Shown: positions 8,007 to 16,976, numbered from the stretch's first letter. The stretch is 17,372 nt of DNA from Candidatus Pelagibacter sp. (GCA_002704185.1 PAFP01000025.1:1-17372); one strand, 5' to 3'. Numbers and translations are program-made. The notes: generated by a model from the sequence alone, not told the origin.

Positions 8007-8269
8007 TTAATAAATCCAGGTTTATATATTTCAATTTCTTCAAATTCTTGAAATTTTTTTTTGAGTATTTTTTTAAAATTAAAAGCTATTTCCATTGGAT
8101 CAGATTTTAGTTTACTGGACAATATTAAAGCGGCGTTAAAAGTTATATCGCCATAATTCTCTTTTTTTGGTTTTTCAACTAAAAACTTATCTTCTAAGTT
8201 TAGAAATTCGAAACCTTCTGCGTTTAACGTTTTTAAAAAACAGCTCTTGTAATAATTATATATATTCAT
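7994..8269 (-). CDS. argS: Arginyl-tRNA synthetase, N-terminal domain (before the frameshift)
   Basis: A 91-aa piece matching the N-terminal additional domain of bacterial ArgRS, which recognises the D-loop of tRNA-Arg. Typical marks are VEKPKKENYGDITFNAAL and the closing KPGFINFFF, which in intact enzymes runs straight into the catalytic domain. It ends early at TAA (7996-7994), created by the 11-base run. The ATG shares one base with the dgt stop (TAATG at 8267-8271), supporting this start. Since argS is essential and no other copy is seen, the true gene is probably intact, or rescued by polymerase slippage at the run. Confidence 0.9.
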   Translation of the reverse strand: MNIYNYYKSCFLKTLNAEGFEFLNLEDKFLVEKPKKENYGDITFNAALILSSKLKSDPMEIAFNFKKILKKKFQEFEEIEIYKPGFINFFF

Positions 8270-9381
8270 TAAATTATTTTTTCATAAATGTTGATTGCGT
8301 ACTTGTCAGTCATTCCAGCAATAAAATCGCATATATTTCTTTCTTTTGACACAGAGGAATGTTTTTCTTTAATTTTATCATAATTAATTAGATAGTAATT
8401 AAATATCGTACTAATCATTTTTTTTGATTTAATATTCCAATTATTTACAAATTCATGTTTATACATATTTTTATTTAAAAATTGCTTAAGGTCTTTTAGT
8501 AAATCTTTTGTTTCAAAAGAAAAATCAACAATATTATTTTTTAAAGAATAGACGTCTTTAATTTTTTTTATTTTATATCTTTTTATATTTAATTGAGTAT
8601 TTTCTATTAGGTCAGTTACTAAAAAATTAATTAATTTTCTATTAATTCCGTATGCATTCACATTTTTAATTTTAGTTTTTTTTATAAATTTTTTAAAAGT
8701 AAAAATTGTTTCTAAGTCTTCTAAATTAAATAATTTAGCTCTAAGACCGTCATCAATATCGTGACAATTATAGGCTATATCATCTGATATTGAGCTTATT
8801 TGTGCTTCCAATGACCCAGATTTCTCATAATTAATTTTATATTTTTTTATTTCTGGTAACAATTTTTCTAAATATTTCTTTGTATAAAATATACCATTAT
8901 GTTTTACTAAACCATCAATTGTATTTATTGATAAATTTAATCCAAAATGTTTTTCATAAACACGTTCTAAAAATATTAAGATTCTTAATGTTTGTATATT
9001 ATGATCAAAACCTCCTGAGTACTTCATGCATTCATTAAGAGCTTTTTCTCCTGCGTGTCCAAATGGAGTATGACCCAAATCATGAGCTAGACTAAGTGCT
9101 TCACACAAATCCTCATTTAAACCTAGAACTCTACCTATTGATCTGGCAATCTGAGATACTTCAATTGAATGCGTTAATCTTGTCCTAAAATGATCGCCTT
9201 CGTGATAAACGAAAACCTGAGTTTTGTGTTTTAGCCTTCTAAAAGAATTGCAATGAATGATTCTATCCCTGTCTCTTTGATACTCAGTTCGATATTTTGT
9301 AGCATTAATGTTATGTACTCTCCCTAAATAATTTCTATTATTAGACGAATATGTCGCTAATTTGTTAAGATATTTATTCAT
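8269..9381 (-). CDS. dgt: Deoxyguanosinetriphosphate triphosphohydrolase-like protein (HD domain)
   Basis: An HD-superfamily dNTPase that releases triphosphate from dNTPs and so affects dNTP pools. In 370 aa it shows the family start RDRDRIIHCNSFRRLKHKTQVF, the first metal His71 in TRLTHSIEV, the HD pair His100-Asp101 in LAHDLGHTPFGHAGE, and the distal Asp in SDDIAYNCHDIDDGLRAKL (about 200-215). This is the shorter dgt-like subfamily common in alphaproteobacteria, whose true substrate may be any dNTP. It is the promoter-proximal gene of the long minus operon, shares one base with argS, and diverges from erpA by 47 bp. The dgt/erpA divergent pair is frequent in this class. Confidence 0.94.
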   Translation of the reverse strand: MNKYLNKLATYSSNNRNYLGRVHNINATKYRTEYQRDRDRIIHCNSFRRLKHKTQVFVYHEGDHFRTRLTHSIEVSQIARSIGRVLGLNEDLCEALSLAHDLGHTPFGHAGEKALNECMKYSGGFDHNIQTLRILIFLERVYEKHFGLNLSINTIDGLVKHNGIFYTKKYLEKLLPEIKKYKINYEKSGSLEAQISSISDDIAYNCHDIDDGLRAKLFNLEDLETIFTFKKFIKKTKIKNVNAYGINRKLINFLVTDLIENTQLNIKRYKIKKIKDVYSLKNNIVDFSFETKDLLKDLKQFLNKNMYKHEFVNNWNIKSKKMISTIFNYYLINYDKIKEKHSSVSKERNICDFIAGMTDKYAINIYEKII

Positions 9382-9428
9382 AAATTTTATTATTTTAAAT
9401 TAATTATTATTGTAATATTTATTTAATT
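9382..9428. promoter_or_regulatory. Divergent promoter region for dgt operon (-) and erpA-xthA (+)
   Basis: A 47-bp gap made almost only of A and T between two divergent starts, so it must hold both promoters unless they lie inside the genes. Plausible -10 hexamers are TAATAT (9413-9418) for erpA, which would leave only a few bases of leader, and TAAAAT on the minus strand for dgt. No -35, operator palindrome or Fe-S regulator box (Iron-Rhodo or IscR type) stands out. Neither gene has a visible Shine-Dalgarno site. The role follows from position; the hexamers are weak evidence. Confidence 0.35.
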
Positions 9429-9740
9429 ATGACTATTCAAATAACAGATAGAGCTCAAAATGAAATTAATAATATTTTAAAAAGAGAAAAAAAAGGTTCA
9501 TTTTTTCGAGTTTCAATAGAGGGAGGGGGCTGTTCTGGATTTAAATATGTATTTACAATTGAAAGTACAATAAATAACGACGACATAAAAATAAATAACT
9601 TAATTATAGATAAGATAAGCTTAAAATATTTAGAACAGTCAATACTTGATTATCAAGATACTCTAATTGAAAAAGCTTTTAAAATTCAAAATCCAAATGC
9701 ACAATCATCATGTGGATGCGGTATTTCATTTTCACTGTGA
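9429..9740 (+). CDS. erpA: A-type iron-sulfur carrier protein, ErpA/IscA family
   Basis: A 103-aa HesB/IscA-type protein that carries Fe-S clusters to apoproteins. The three cluster cysteines are present at the family positions: Cys35 in EGGGCSGFKY, and Cys95 and Cys97 in SSCGCGISF. The rest matches the A-type fold (start ITDRAQNEINNIL, middle IESTINNDD). The ErpA name is preferred over IscA because alphaproteobacteria keep this gene next to dgt and away from the suf operon, but sequence reading alone cannot separate the two. The ATG directly follows the divergent promoter gap. The TGA stop is shared with the GTG of xthA. A possible client nearby is IlvD, an Fe-S enzyme, though that link is only inference. 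Confidence 0.92.
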   Translation: MTIQITDRAQNEINNILKREKKGSFFRVSIEGGGCSGFKYVFTIESTINNDDIKINNLIIDKISLKYLEQSILDYQDTLIEKAFKIQNPNAQSSCGCGISFSL

Positions 9741-10510
9741 TTATATCAAGTTGGAATATAAATTCTGTTAGAATAAGGACTGATCATATTAAAAATTATC
9801 TAAAAAAAGAGAAAATAGATATTCTTTTTCTACAAGAAATTAAATGTCAGACAGATCAGTTTCCTGAGGAATTTTTTAAAAATTTAGGTTATAATTGTTA
9901 CGTTAATGGACAGAAATCCTATAATGGTGTTGCAATAATAAGTAAAAAAAAACTTGATAAAATAGATATAAAAAATTTTAAAGATCCAAATAATCAATCA
10001 AGATTTATTTCAACTAATGTATTAATAAATAATAAATCAACACAACTTATTTGTATATATTTACCAAATGGTAATCCTGTGGATACGGAAAAATATTCTT
10101 ACAAATTAGAATGGTTAAAAAATTTTATAAAATACATCGAGAAACTTTACAAAAAAAATAAGAATATAATAATTGGTGGTGATTTCAATGTAATACCAGA
10201 AGAAATAGATGTTAAAAATCCTGAAGATTGGGTTGATGATGCTTTGTATACATTAGAAATAAGAAAAGAATTTAGGAGAATATTAAATATTGGTTTTAAA
10301 GATGCGTTTAGACTATTTAGTAATGAAAGCGAACAATTTACATTTTGGGATTACCAACAAGGATCTTGGAATAGAAATAAAGGATTAAGAATTGATCATT
10401 TTTTGGTATCTCAAAAACTCGTTGAGGATATTAAAAATATTAAAATTGATAAATATGTTAGAGGAAAAATCAAACCATCTGATCATGCTCCTATCCAAAT
10501 TACTTTTTAG
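9737..10510 (+). CDS. xthA: Exodeoxyribonuclease III / AP endonuclease
   Basis: A base-excision repair enzyme that nicks 5' to abasic sites and trims 3' ends. I chose GTG at 9737, which overlaps the erpA stop as GTGA and gives MIISSWNINSVR, the standard ExoIII start; the upstream ATG at 9710 only adds nine residues lying over the erpA Cys motif. With this start the protein is 257 aa, normal length. Catalytic residues are all present: Asn7 (WNINS), Glu34 (FLQEIKC), Tyr108 (CIYLPNG), Asp149 and Asn151 (GGDFNV), Asp220 (RIDHFL), Asp249-His250 (SDHAPI). Its 3' end overlaps manC, read from the other side, by 11 bases (10500-10510). Confidence 0.95.
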   Translation: MIISSWNINSVRIRTDHIKNYLKKEKIDILFLQEIKCQTDQFPEEFFKNLGYNCYVNGQKSYNGVAIISKKKLDKIDIKNFKDPNNQSRFISTNVLINNKSTQLICIYLPNGNPVDTEKYSYKLEWLKNFIKYIEKLYKKNKNIIIGGDFNVIPEEIDVKNPEDWVDDALYTLEIRKEFRRILNIGFKDAFRLFSNESEQFTFWDYQQGSWNRNKGLRIDHFLVSQKLVEDIKNIKIDKYVRGKIKPSDHAPIQITF

Positions 10511-11744
10511 CACGACCATAGTCATCTTTGTATCTCACAATATCAGTTTCTTTTAAGACTTTACCAATTTGAGCTTCATATATCACTAAAGAATTAGGAC
10601 TTTTATTTTCTACTCTATGAATAGCACCTTTAGGGATAAATAACGTTTCATTTATTATTTTTTTTAAATTTTGGTCATTTAAAATTATATGAGCTGTTCC
10701 CTTTTTAATTAACCAGTGCTCTGACCTGAAAAAATGTTTTTGCAAACTTAATTTTCTTTTAGGTTTAACAACAATTTCTTTGATTAAAAAATTTTTACCT
10801 TTATAAAGGTTTGTAAATTTACCCCATGGTCTAAAATAAGTATTTTTTTTATTAAAATATTTTTTTCTTGATTTAAAGAAAATATTTAAAATTTCTTTCC
10901 AACTACCAAGGTCGCTCCAATCAGTATTTAACTTAATGGCATTTATATTTTTTGAATATTCTAAAATAGCATAGTCAAATGAAATAGATGGTATTTTTTT
11001 AAACAAAGCTTTATTTAGATAGTAAATATTTTTTTTTATTTTTAATTTTGATGATTGAGAAAAAATTAAACTAATTAAATTAAAAATTTTAGGCGAATAT
11101 TTTGTATAATTTAATAATATTGATTTTGGATTGACTAAAAACATTCCTGTATTCCAGTAGGCACCTTTTTTAATTATTTTTTTTGCAAATGCTTTTGTTG
11201 GTTTTTCAATAAATTTTTTAACGCTAAATACTCCGTGTTTTTTATTTGTTAAAAAATATCCGTATTCGCTTGAAGGATTAGTCGGCTTAGCACCAAATAT
11301 AAAGATATTTTCATTGTTTAATTTTTTAATATTACTCTTTACTTGTTTTAAAAAAGTATCTTTGCTTTCTAAATAATGATCACTACTTAAAATAAGTAAA
11401 GAATTATTTAAGTTTTCATAATCTATATTGTTAATTGTATCTTTATACAAATACGCAAATGTAGACGTTAAAATTGCGGCAGCAGTATTTTTTTTTTCAG
11501 GTTCTAATAAGATTTTATATCTTTTAATTTTATATTTTTTTAAATAATTTTTTATGTTATTTCGATATTTATAGTTTGTGCTTATAATTGGATAATCAAA
11601 TATAGGATCTTTAATTCTAGAGAATGTTTCATCTAATAATGACCAACTTCCAAAATTTATAAATTGTTTTGGTTGTATTTTTTTTTTATTCGACCATAAC
11701 CTTGTCCCCTCTCCTCCGCATAAAATAACTGGTGTAATTTTCAT
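10500..11744 (-). CDS. manC: Mannose-1-phosphate guanylyltransferase / mannose-6-phosphate isomerase (type II)
   Basis: Makes GDP-mannose from mannose-1-phosphate and GTP for surface polysaccharides; the C-terminal cupin of type II enzymes isomerises mannose-6-phosphate and fructose-6-phosphate. The nucleotidyltransferase half has GGEGTRLW (10-17), PKQF (25-28), SSEYGYF, and FIEKPTKA. The cupin half begins at YFRPWGKF and keeps the metal-site pattern SLQKHFFRSEHW plus IHRVEN, ending DIVRYKDDYGR. At 414 aa it is shorter than the usual 460-480, with several lysine-rich stretches, but both domains look complete. The ATG is immediately next to the ilvD stop (11745). No other sugar-nucleotide gene is visible nearby, so this is a lone member of its pathway here. 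Confidence 0.9.
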   Translation of the reverse strand: MKITPVILCGGEGTRLWSNKKKIQPKQFINFGSWSLLDETFSRIKDPIFDYPIISTNYKYRNNIKNYLKKYKIKRYKILLEPEKKNTAAAILTSTFAYLYKDTINNIDYENLNNSLLILSSDHYLESKDTFLKQVKSNIKKLNNENIFIFGAKPTNPSSEYGYFLTNKKHGVFSVKKFIEKPTKAFAKKIIKKGAYWNTGMFLVNPKSILLNYTKYSPKIFNLISLIFSQSSKLKIKKNIYYLNKALFKKIPSISFDYAILEYSKNINAIKLNTDWSDLGSWKEILNIFFKSRKKYFNKKNTYFRPWGKFTNLYKGKNFLIKEIVVKPKRKLSLQKHFFRSEHWLIKKGTAHIILNDQNLKKIINETLFIPKGAIHRVENKSPNSLVIYEAQIGKVLKETDIVRYKDDYGRAKK

Positions 11745-13463
11745 TTATATGTCAGCGTAACATTTTTTTTCTTTGGATGCGCCCGGGTGAGTTACAGCTC
11801 CATTTTGAGAACTTCCAACACTTTGTGAATACTTCCATAGGGTTCCGCTATTAAAATTCGGCTTTTTTTGTTTCCATTTTTTCTTTCTTTTTTCTATTTC
11901 TTTTTTACTAATTTTTAAATCGATAGATCCTTTGTTTGCATCAATAACTATTTCATCACCATCTTTAATTAAAGCTATCATACCACCAATAAATGCCTCA
12001 GGACCAATATGTCCAACACAAAAACCTCTTGTTGCACCTGAAAATCTTCCATCAGTAATTAATGCAACTTTTTCACCCATGCCCTGCCCATATATTGCAG
12101 CTGTTGTGGAAAGCATCTCTCTCATACCTGGTCCTCCTTTAGGGCCCTCATATCTAATTACAATTACATCACCCTCTTTATATTTTTTATTTTTTACAGC
12201 ATAAAAAGCTTCTTCCTCGCTATCAAAACATTTTGCTGATCCCGTAAATTTAAGTTTGCTTAAACCAGCAACTTTTACAATAGCGCCTTCTTTTGCTAAA
12301 TTACCTTTCAAACCAACTACGCCACCTGTTTTAGTGATTGGATCATTATGACTACGCATAACTTTCTGATTTTTATTAAATTCTATGTCTTTTAAGTTTT
12401 CTTTCATTGTTTTACCGGTGACAGTTAAACAATTACCATCAATTAGCCCCCCATCTAATAACGTCTTTAACAGCATTGGAACACCCCCAGCTTCAAACAT
12501 ATCTTTTGCAACATATTTTCCTCCAGGTTTTAAGTCTGCTAAATAAGGAGTTTTTTTAAAAATTTTTGCAACATCAAGTAAATTAAATTTAATACCACAT
12601 TCATTCGCAATTGCAGGCAAGTGTAATGCTGCATTTGTTGATCCTCCAGTGGCCGCAACAATAACAGCTGCATTTTTAAGTGATTCCAATGTAACTATAT
12701 CTCTAGGTCGAATTTTATTTTTTAATAAATTCATTACTTGTATACCGCTATCAAATGCATATTTGTCTCTTTCTAAATAAGGAGCCGGTGTTCCAGAGGA
12801 GAATGGTAATGCTAGACCAATAGCTTCCGAAACACAAGCCATAGTATTTGCAGTAAATTGTCCTCCACATGCTCCAGCGCTTGGGCAAGCGTTTAATTCT
12901 AATTCCTCTAGCTCCTCATCTGTCATTTTTCCTGCTTCATGCATTCCAACACCCTCATAAACATCTACTACAGTCACATCTTTACCTTTAAATTTACCTG
13001 GTAGTATTGATCCTCCATATAAAAAAACACTTGGTACGTTTAATCTACACATTGCCATCATCAAACCAGGTAAAGATTTATCACACCCAGCAATACCAAC
13101 TAATGCATCATAACAATGGCCTCTTACGGTTAATTCAGTAGAGTCTGCAATTACTTCTCTAGAGATTAATGAAGATTTCATCCCTTCATGACCCATAGCT
13201 ATACCGTCAGTTACTGTAATTGTGCAAAATTCCCTCGGTGTTCCCCCATTTTCAAATACACCTTTTTTTGTACTTTGAGCTTGTCTCATAAGTGCAATAT
13301 TACACGGAGCAGCCTCATTCCAAGTAGAAACAACACCAACAAAAGGTTTAACAACATCCTCTTTTTTTAAATTCATAGCATAATAGAAAGATCTATGAGG
13401 AGCTCTCTCTGGCCCTAAAGTTGTGTGACGACTAGGTAGTTTTTTTTTATCAAAGTTATTCAT
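11745..13463 (-). CDS. ilvD: Dihydroxy-acid dehydratase
   Basis: Fe-S dehydratase giving the 2-keto acid precursors of valine, leucine and isoleucine. The 572-aa length fits the IlvD family. Cluster cysteines appear at Cys54 (EAAPCN), Cys127 ([11 protein letters not shown]) and Cys199 ([18 protein letters not shown]). [12 protein letters not shown] (84-95) supplies the Mg-site Asp86. The C-terminal half has [11 protein letters not shown] and [10 protein letters not shown]. IlvD and the sugar-acid dehydratases share this fold; the [14 protein letters not shown] form and the length favour IlvD. The ATG overlaps the valS stop as ATGA (13460-13463), so the valine-charging enzyme and a valine-synthesis enzyme are translated from one message. 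Base composition is slightly richer in G and C than its neighbours, as expected for a conserved enzyme. No leader peptide or attenuator can be placed here. Confidence 0.96.
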   Translation of the reverse strand: MNNFDKKKLPSRHTTLGPERAPHRSFYYAMNLKKEDVVKPFVGVVSTWNEAAPCNIALMRQAQSTKKGVFENGGTPREFCTITVTDGIAMGHEGMKSSLISREVIADSTELTVRGHCYDALVGIAGCDKSLPGLMMAMCRLNVPSVFLYGGSILPGKFKGKDVTVVDVYEGVGMHEAGKMTDEELEELELNACPSAGACGGQFTANTMACVSEAIGLALPFSSGTPAPYLERDKYAFDSGIQVMNLLKNKIRPRDIVTLESLKNAAVIVAATGGSTNAALHLPAIANECGIKFNLLDVAKIFKKTPYLADLKPGGKYVAKDMFEAGGVPMLLKTLLDGGLIDGNCLTVTGKTMKENLKDIEFNKNQKVMRSHNDPITKTGGVVGLKGNLAKEGAIVKVAGLSKLKFTGSAKCFDSEEEAFYAVKNKKYKEGDVIVIRYEGPKGGPGMREMLSTTAAIYGQGMGEKVALITDGRFSGATRGFCVGHIGPEAFIGGMIALIKDGDEIVIDANKGSIDLKISKKEIEKRKKKWKQKKPNFNSGTLWKYSQSVGSSQNGAVTHPGASKEKKCYADI

Positions 13464-15775
13464 TTTAAAGATTTCATTATATCATTTAATTTATTTAATT
13501 CCGATAAATTATTTTTGTGAAATAATTTTTCTTTATCAACAACGTCTTTCGGAGCTTTTCTTATAAAGCTTATGTTTTCAAGCTTTTTGTTAGAATTTAA
13601 AATTTTATCATTTAAGTTTAAAATTTTTTTCTCAATAATTGTCTTTTGTTCATCTAAATTAATTTTTTGTTCAAATTTAATAGCCATTTTCCTATTATTT
13701 ACAATCAAAGAAATAAATCTATCATCATGTTTCATAACCAAATTTCTTACTCTTGCTAACTTAAATAATATATTTTTATTTTTTATTATCAACATTCTAT
13801 ATTTATTATCTAATTGTTCTAAGCCTAAATCTACATATCCTGATGCTGAAATAGATAGTTTTGATTTTACCGATCTAATCTCTAAAACTAAATTCTTAAG
13901 AAAACTTATATTGGAAATTGATATTTGATTGGTCTTTGTATAAAATTCATCAATATTATAATTTATTAAATAACTTTTATATATTTTTTTAAAATTATTA
14001 TTTAACCACAATTCTTCTGTTAAAAAAGGCATAAAAGGATGTAACAAGTAAAGTATTTCTTTTTGAACAAGTAATAAAACTTTTTTTGTTTCTAAAACAT
14101 CCTTGGAGACACCTTTATCAAAAATAGTTTTAGTGAATTCTATATACCAATCGCAAAAAATATCCCAAACAAATCTATATGAATGTCTTGCAGCTTCATC
14201 AAACCTATAATTTAAAATAGATTTTTCGACTAACCGTTTATGGGTTTTCAACTCATCTAAAATCCATGAATTAATTGGATTTTGAATTTTATTAATTTTA
14301 ATTCTGCTTTTTAAGCGTACATTATTTTTTTTACAGTAATTGAATATATTCCAAATTTTAGTAACAAAATTTCTATAGCCCTTCACTCTATCTTTGGATA
14401 ATTTTACATCTCTACCAGGAGAGGACATTGATATTAACGTAAATCTTAAAGAGTCTGCTCCATATAAATTTATTAGTTCCAATGGATCAATAACGTTACC
14501 CTTAGATTTAGACATTTTTTGTCCCCTTTCGTCCCGTACTAAGGCATGAACATAAACACTTCTAAAAGGCACTTTATTAAGAAAATACAAACCCATCATC
14601 ATCATTCTAGCTACCCAAAAAAATATAATATCAAATCCGGTAACAAGAACACTTGAGGGGTAATAGTTTTTAATTTCATAATTTTTTTTTGGCCAATCCA
14701 TTGTAGCAAAAGGCCATAATGCAGAGGAAAACCATGTATCCAGTACGTCTTCATCTTGTCTTAACTTTAATTTTTTTTTGTATTTTTTTAATGCTATTTT
14801 ATTTGCTTCTTTAAAATTGTTAGCAACAATAATTTTATTTTCAGGTGTATACCAAGCCGGTATTTGGTGTCCCCACCAAAGTTGTCTAGAAATACACCAT
14901 GGTTGTATATTTTTCATCCATTGATAGTAGGTTTTATTCCAATTCTCGGGATAAAAATTTGTTTCTTTATCTTTAACTTTTTGAATTGCTTTTTTTGCTA
15001 ATTTTTTTGCATCAACAAACCACTGTTTTGTGAGTAATGGTTCTAAAATTTCACCGGACCGATCGCCGTATGGAATGGTATGGTTTATATCTTCAATTTT
15101 TTCGATTAAATTTTTCGTTTCAAGTTCCTCTACTAATTTTTTTCTTGCTATAAACCTGTCAATATTTTTATAATTTGGTGGAACATTTTCATTAAGAGTT
15201 CCATCAAAATTCAGAATATTTTTAATTTCTAATTTATGTTTTTTTCCAACTTCGTAATCGTTAAAATCATGTGCTGGTGTTATTTTAACAACACCAGATC
15301 CTTGGTGTGGATCAGCATACTCATCTGCAATAACTTTAACATATTTATTTGCTATAGGTATTCTAATATCTTCACCGATATAATCTGCATATCTACGATC
15401 ATTAGGATTAACAGCAACTGCTGTGTCACCAAATAATGTTTCTGGTCTTGTGGTAGCTATTACCAAAAATTTATTTGAATTTTTTAAATAATATTTTATG
15501 TAATATAACTTGCCTTTTGTCTCTTTCTGTAGCACTTCTAGATCTGAAATAGCAGTTCTTAGCTTAGGATCCCAATTCGAAAGTTTTAAATCTTTGTAAA
15601 TTAATTTATTATTATACAAATCAACGAATACCCTGATTACAGCTTTTGATAAACCTTTATCCATAGTAAATCTATCTCTACTCCAGTCACAAGATGAGCC
15701 TAGTTTTTTCAATTGATTAGTAATTTCATTACCTGATTTTTTTTTCCATTTCCAAACCTCTTTAATAAACTTATT
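13460..15775 (-). CDS. valS: Valyl-tRNA synthetase, 3' part (codons 106 onward), cut at a chimeric junction
   Basis: Carries most of ValRS, a class I synthetase that charges tRNA-Val and hydrolyses Thr-tRNA-Val. Seen here: the CP1 editing domain ([28 protein letters not shown]), [14 protein letters not shown], the KMSKS motif at 525-529 of the joined protein ([14 protein letters not shown]), the anticodon-binding helices, and the C-terminal coiled coil (about the last 65 residues). The first 105 codons, including HIGH, are missing. No real start exists: the frame opens at 15775, after a TGA created at the junction (15778-15776), and the TTG at 15712 is an internal Leu codon. The missing part is found at 16977-17372 in the other orientation. 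Joined in frame through the 83-bp repeat they give 876 aa, a normal length. Confidence 0.93.
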   Translation of the reverse strand, partial: NKFIKEVWKWKKKSGNEITNQLKKLGSSCDWSRDRFTMDKGLSKAVIRVFVDLYNNKLIYKDLKLSNWDPKLRTAISDLEVLQKETKGKLYYIKYYLKNSNKFLVIATTRPETLFGDTAVAVNPNDRRYADYIGEDIRIPIANKYVKVIADEYADPHQGSGVVKITPAHDFNDYEVGKKHKLEIKNILNFDGTLNENVPPNYKNIDRFIARKKLVEELETKNLIEKIEDINHTIPYGDRSGEILEPLLTKQWFVDAKKLAKKAIQKVKDKETNFYPENWNKTYYQWMKNIQPWCISRQLWWGHQIPAWYTPENKIIVANNFKEANKIALKKYKKKLKLRQDEDVLDTWFSSALWPFATMDWPKKNYEIKNYYPSSVLVTGFDIIFFWVARMMMMGLYFLNKVPFRSVYVHALVRDERGQKMSKSKGNVIDPLELINLYGADSLRFTLISMSSPGRDVKLSKDRVKGYRNFVTKIWNIFNYCKKNNVRLKSRIKINKIQNPINSWILDELKTHKRLVEKSILNYRFDEAARHSYRFVWDIFCDWYIEFTKTIFDKGVSKDVLETKKVLLLVQKEILYLLHPFMPFLTEELWLNNNFKKIYKSYLINYNIDEFYTKTNQISISNISFLKNLVLEIRSVKSKLSISASGYVDLGLEQLDNKYRMLIIKNKNILFKLARVRNLVMKHDDRFISLIVNNRKMAIKFEQKINLDEQKTIIEKKILNLNDKILNSNKKLENISFIRKAPKDVVDKEKLFHKNNLSELNKLNDIMKSLK

Positions 15776-15777
15776 TC
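15695..15777. repeat. Left arm of an 83-bp perfect inverted repeat (inside valS)
   Basis: Reverse complement of 17290-17372, checked base by base including a nine-base homopolymer; all 83 match. Both arms code for the same valS segment (about codons 105-132). The identity stops exactly at 15777/17290, where one arm continues into an XRE regulator and the other into valS codons upstream. The other side of the match ends only because the window ends. Confidence 0.95.
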
Positions 15778-15778
15778 A
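15777..15778. other. Chimeric junction between valS and an XRE regulator gene
   Basis: Left of this point the sequence is valS read on the minus strand; right of it an XRE regulator read on the plus strand. Both genes lose essential 5' parts exactly here, and the missing valS part lies 1.2 kb away in opposite orientation. A few bases around the point (TTTC) could belong to either gene, since the XRE family usually has Phe-Gln-Gln there, so a short microhomology joint is plausible. This is the usual look of an inverted chimera made during multiple-displacement amplification or assembly. Confidence 0.8.
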
Positions 15779-16049
15779 ACAAATCCAAAAATACGAAAAA
15801 GGTACAAATGGTGTAAGTTCAGCTCGATTATTACAGCTGGCTAATTTTTTAAAAGTTCCTATAAAATACTTTTTTGAAGACTATCAGGATTTTCAAGCAC
15901 ATAATCAACAAGTACATAATCAAAAAGATACAGCACAGAGCTTAAATTACACATTTTTGTTAAGGTTATTTAGCGGTCTTGACTTAGCTGAAAAAGAGAA
16001 AATATACGATGTCCTTAAAAACAATAAGGATGTTAAAAAAGCTGTTTGA
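15778..16049 (+). pseudogene. XRE-family helix-turn-helix regulator, 3' end only
   Basis: The plus frame from the junction to TGA at 16047-16049 codes for about 90 residues: [11 protein letters not shown], then [22 protein letters not shown], and a polar C-terminal tail. This is the recognition-helix end of an XRE/Cro-CI HTH domain, of the alphaproteobacterial type whose usual text is [28 protein letters not shown]. The first half of the HTH and the start codon are missing. Upstream the frame runs into the complement of valS with no start. This is probably not a decayed gene but a whole one cut by the chimeric junction. The tail repeats the triplet His-Asn-Gln twice. DNA target and function are unknown. 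It converges on tRNA-Asn with a two-base gap. Confidence 0.8.
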
Positions 16050-16051
16050 AA

Positions 16052-16127
16052 TGGCTCCCCGGGCCGGACTCGAACCAGCGACAAAGCGGTTAACAGCCGC
16101 TTGCTCTACCAACTGAGCTACCGGGGA
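16052..16127 (-). tRNA. tRNA-Asn (anticodon GUU)
   Basis: A 76-base tRNA with CCA encoded. Acceptor stem TCCCCGG pairs with CCGGGGA, discriminator base G. The D arm has AGCTCAGTTGGTAGAGC, the anticodon arm GCGGCTGTTAACCGC gives GTT, and the T arm has GGTTCGAGTCC. It is the second gene of a tRNA pair read from the right (Cys then Asn, 50 bp apart) and ends two bases from the XRE regulator stop. Confidence 0.97.
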
Positions 16128-16177
16128 ATTATCATAAGAATACAAAATTTAATTTATAAAACAATAGATATTTTTCT

Positions 16178-16251
16178 TGGAGGCCACGCCCAGAATTGAA
16201 CTGGGATAAAAGGATTTGCAATCCTCTGCGTAACCATTCCGCCACGTGGCC
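16178..16251 (-). tRNA. tRNA-Cys (anticodon GCA)
   Basis: A 74-base tRNA with CCA encoded. GGCCACG pairs with CGTGGCC; the discriminator base is U, the main identity base for CysRS. The anticodon arm AGGA-TTGCAAA-TCCT gives GCA. The T arm CCCAG-TTCAATT-CTGGG is intact. The neighbouring Cys-Asn tRNA order is common in alphaproteobacteria. The two are likely cut from one transcript starting in 16252-16320. Confidence 0.97.
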
Positions 16252-16320
16252 ATTATATGCGATATTGTACTTAATAATTAATTATTAGAGGTATATATAC
16301 TAATAAAGATTTATTATAGC
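16252..16320. promoter_or_regulatory. Candidate divergent promoters for pcm-valS (+) and tRNA-Cys/Asn (-)
   Basis: A 69-bp gap between divergent genes. TATACT at 16296-16301 is a fair -10 for the plus strand, about 19 bases before the ATG; no good -35 lies at the right distance. On the minus strand TACAAT (plus 16264-16269) would start the tRNA transcript some six bases before tRNA-Cys. No T-box or other leader structure was found before pcm-valS. Confidence 0.3.
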
Positions 16321-16974
16321 ATGAATTTAAATATTCAACAAAAACACATGATCAATAGGCAATTAATGCCAAATTTCATAATAGATGAAAATATCATAAA
16401 AATTTTCAGCATGGTAAAAAGGGAGGATTTTTTACCTAATAAATTCAAGAACATGGCTTATATCGATGACAATATCTTTTTTGAGGATAGGTTTATGTTA
16501 AGAACACTTTATTTAGCTAAAATATTAACTTTTATGAAATTAAACAAAACTTATGAGATTTTAGATATTGGTTGTGCATCGGGTTATAGCTCCATTATTT
16601 TTAATCATTTTTTTAAAAAAGTATTAGCGTTTGAAACTAATAAAAAACTATCGGCTATTTGCAATCACTATTTAAATCAAAACAAATTAAGCACATGTAG
16701 CATAATTAATGCTGACATTAAAAGTTACGATTTAAAATATAAATTTGATTATATTTTTATAAATGGTTTAGTTGATGAAGTTCCGGAATTTTTAAAAAAA
16801 AACTTAAAACAAAATGGAGAAATTTATGGAATTTATTACCCAAAACTTAATCCATCTTATTTCTGTAAATTTAAATTAAATGGCTTAAATCAATTTGACA
16901 TTTCACAGTTGTTTGAAGCCTCTGCACCTTTAATATTGAGTTTAAAGAATAAAAAAAAAAAATTTAACTTCTAA
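16321..16974 (+). CDS. Pcm-like SAM-dependent methyltransferase (protein-L-isoaspartate O-methyltransferase family)
   Basis: A 217-aa cytoplasmic class I methyltransferase. The N-terminal part (INRQLMPNFIIDENIIKIF..VKREDFLPNKFKNMAYIDD) follows the Pcm family pattern, and motif I is EILDIGCASGYSS (79-91) for SAM binding, followed by FETNKKL as the acidic ribose contact. The Pcm substrate loop, normally Ser-Gln-Pro before motif I, reads FMLRTLYLAKIL here. The repair of isoaspartyl residues is therefore likely by family but not assured; alphaproteobacteria have a second Pcm-like group, often placed next to tolC and valS, with the same change. The ATG follows the 69-bp divergent gap. Two bases separate its TAA from the valS ATG. 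No tolC lies between them, unlike in many relatives. Confidence 0.8.
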   Translation: MNLNIQQKHMINRQLMPNFIIDENIIKIFSMVKREDFLPNKFKNMAYIDDNIFFEDRFMLRTLYLAKILTFMKLNKTYEILDIGCASGYSSIIFNHFFKKVLAFETNKKLSAICNHYLNQNKLSTCSIINADIKSYDLKYKFDYIFINGLVDEVPEFLKKNLKQNGEIYGIYYPKLNPSYFCKFKLNGLNQFDISQLFEASAPLILSLKNKKKKFNF

Positions 16975-16976
16975 AT

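Noticed and set aside
8007..8043. ATG at 8043 as the start of a separate 493-aa synthetase
   Set aside because: The first 16 codons overlap the ArgRS N-terminal piece in another frame and match nothing; homology starts at the homopolymer.
9382..9428. A regulator binding site (palindrome or iron box) between dgt and erpA
   Set aside because: The gap is nearly pure A/T; chance inverted A/T matches are abundant and none stands out.
11932..12204. Plus-strand frame of 90 aa inside ilvD
   Set aside because: It lies wholly opposite a strongly conserved region of IlvD and resembles no protein; it is a shadow frame.
15710..15712. TTG at 15712 as the start of a 750-aa ValRS
   Set aside because: The same codon is an internal Leu (residue 127) in the plus-strand valS piece, and without the upstream part the enzyme would lack the HIGH motif.
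15896..15930. Short direct repeat (ACATAATCAA twice) in the XRE fragment
   Set aside because: Two copies 15 bases apart inside coding sequence for a polar tail; too small to suggest a CRISPR, operator or mobile element.
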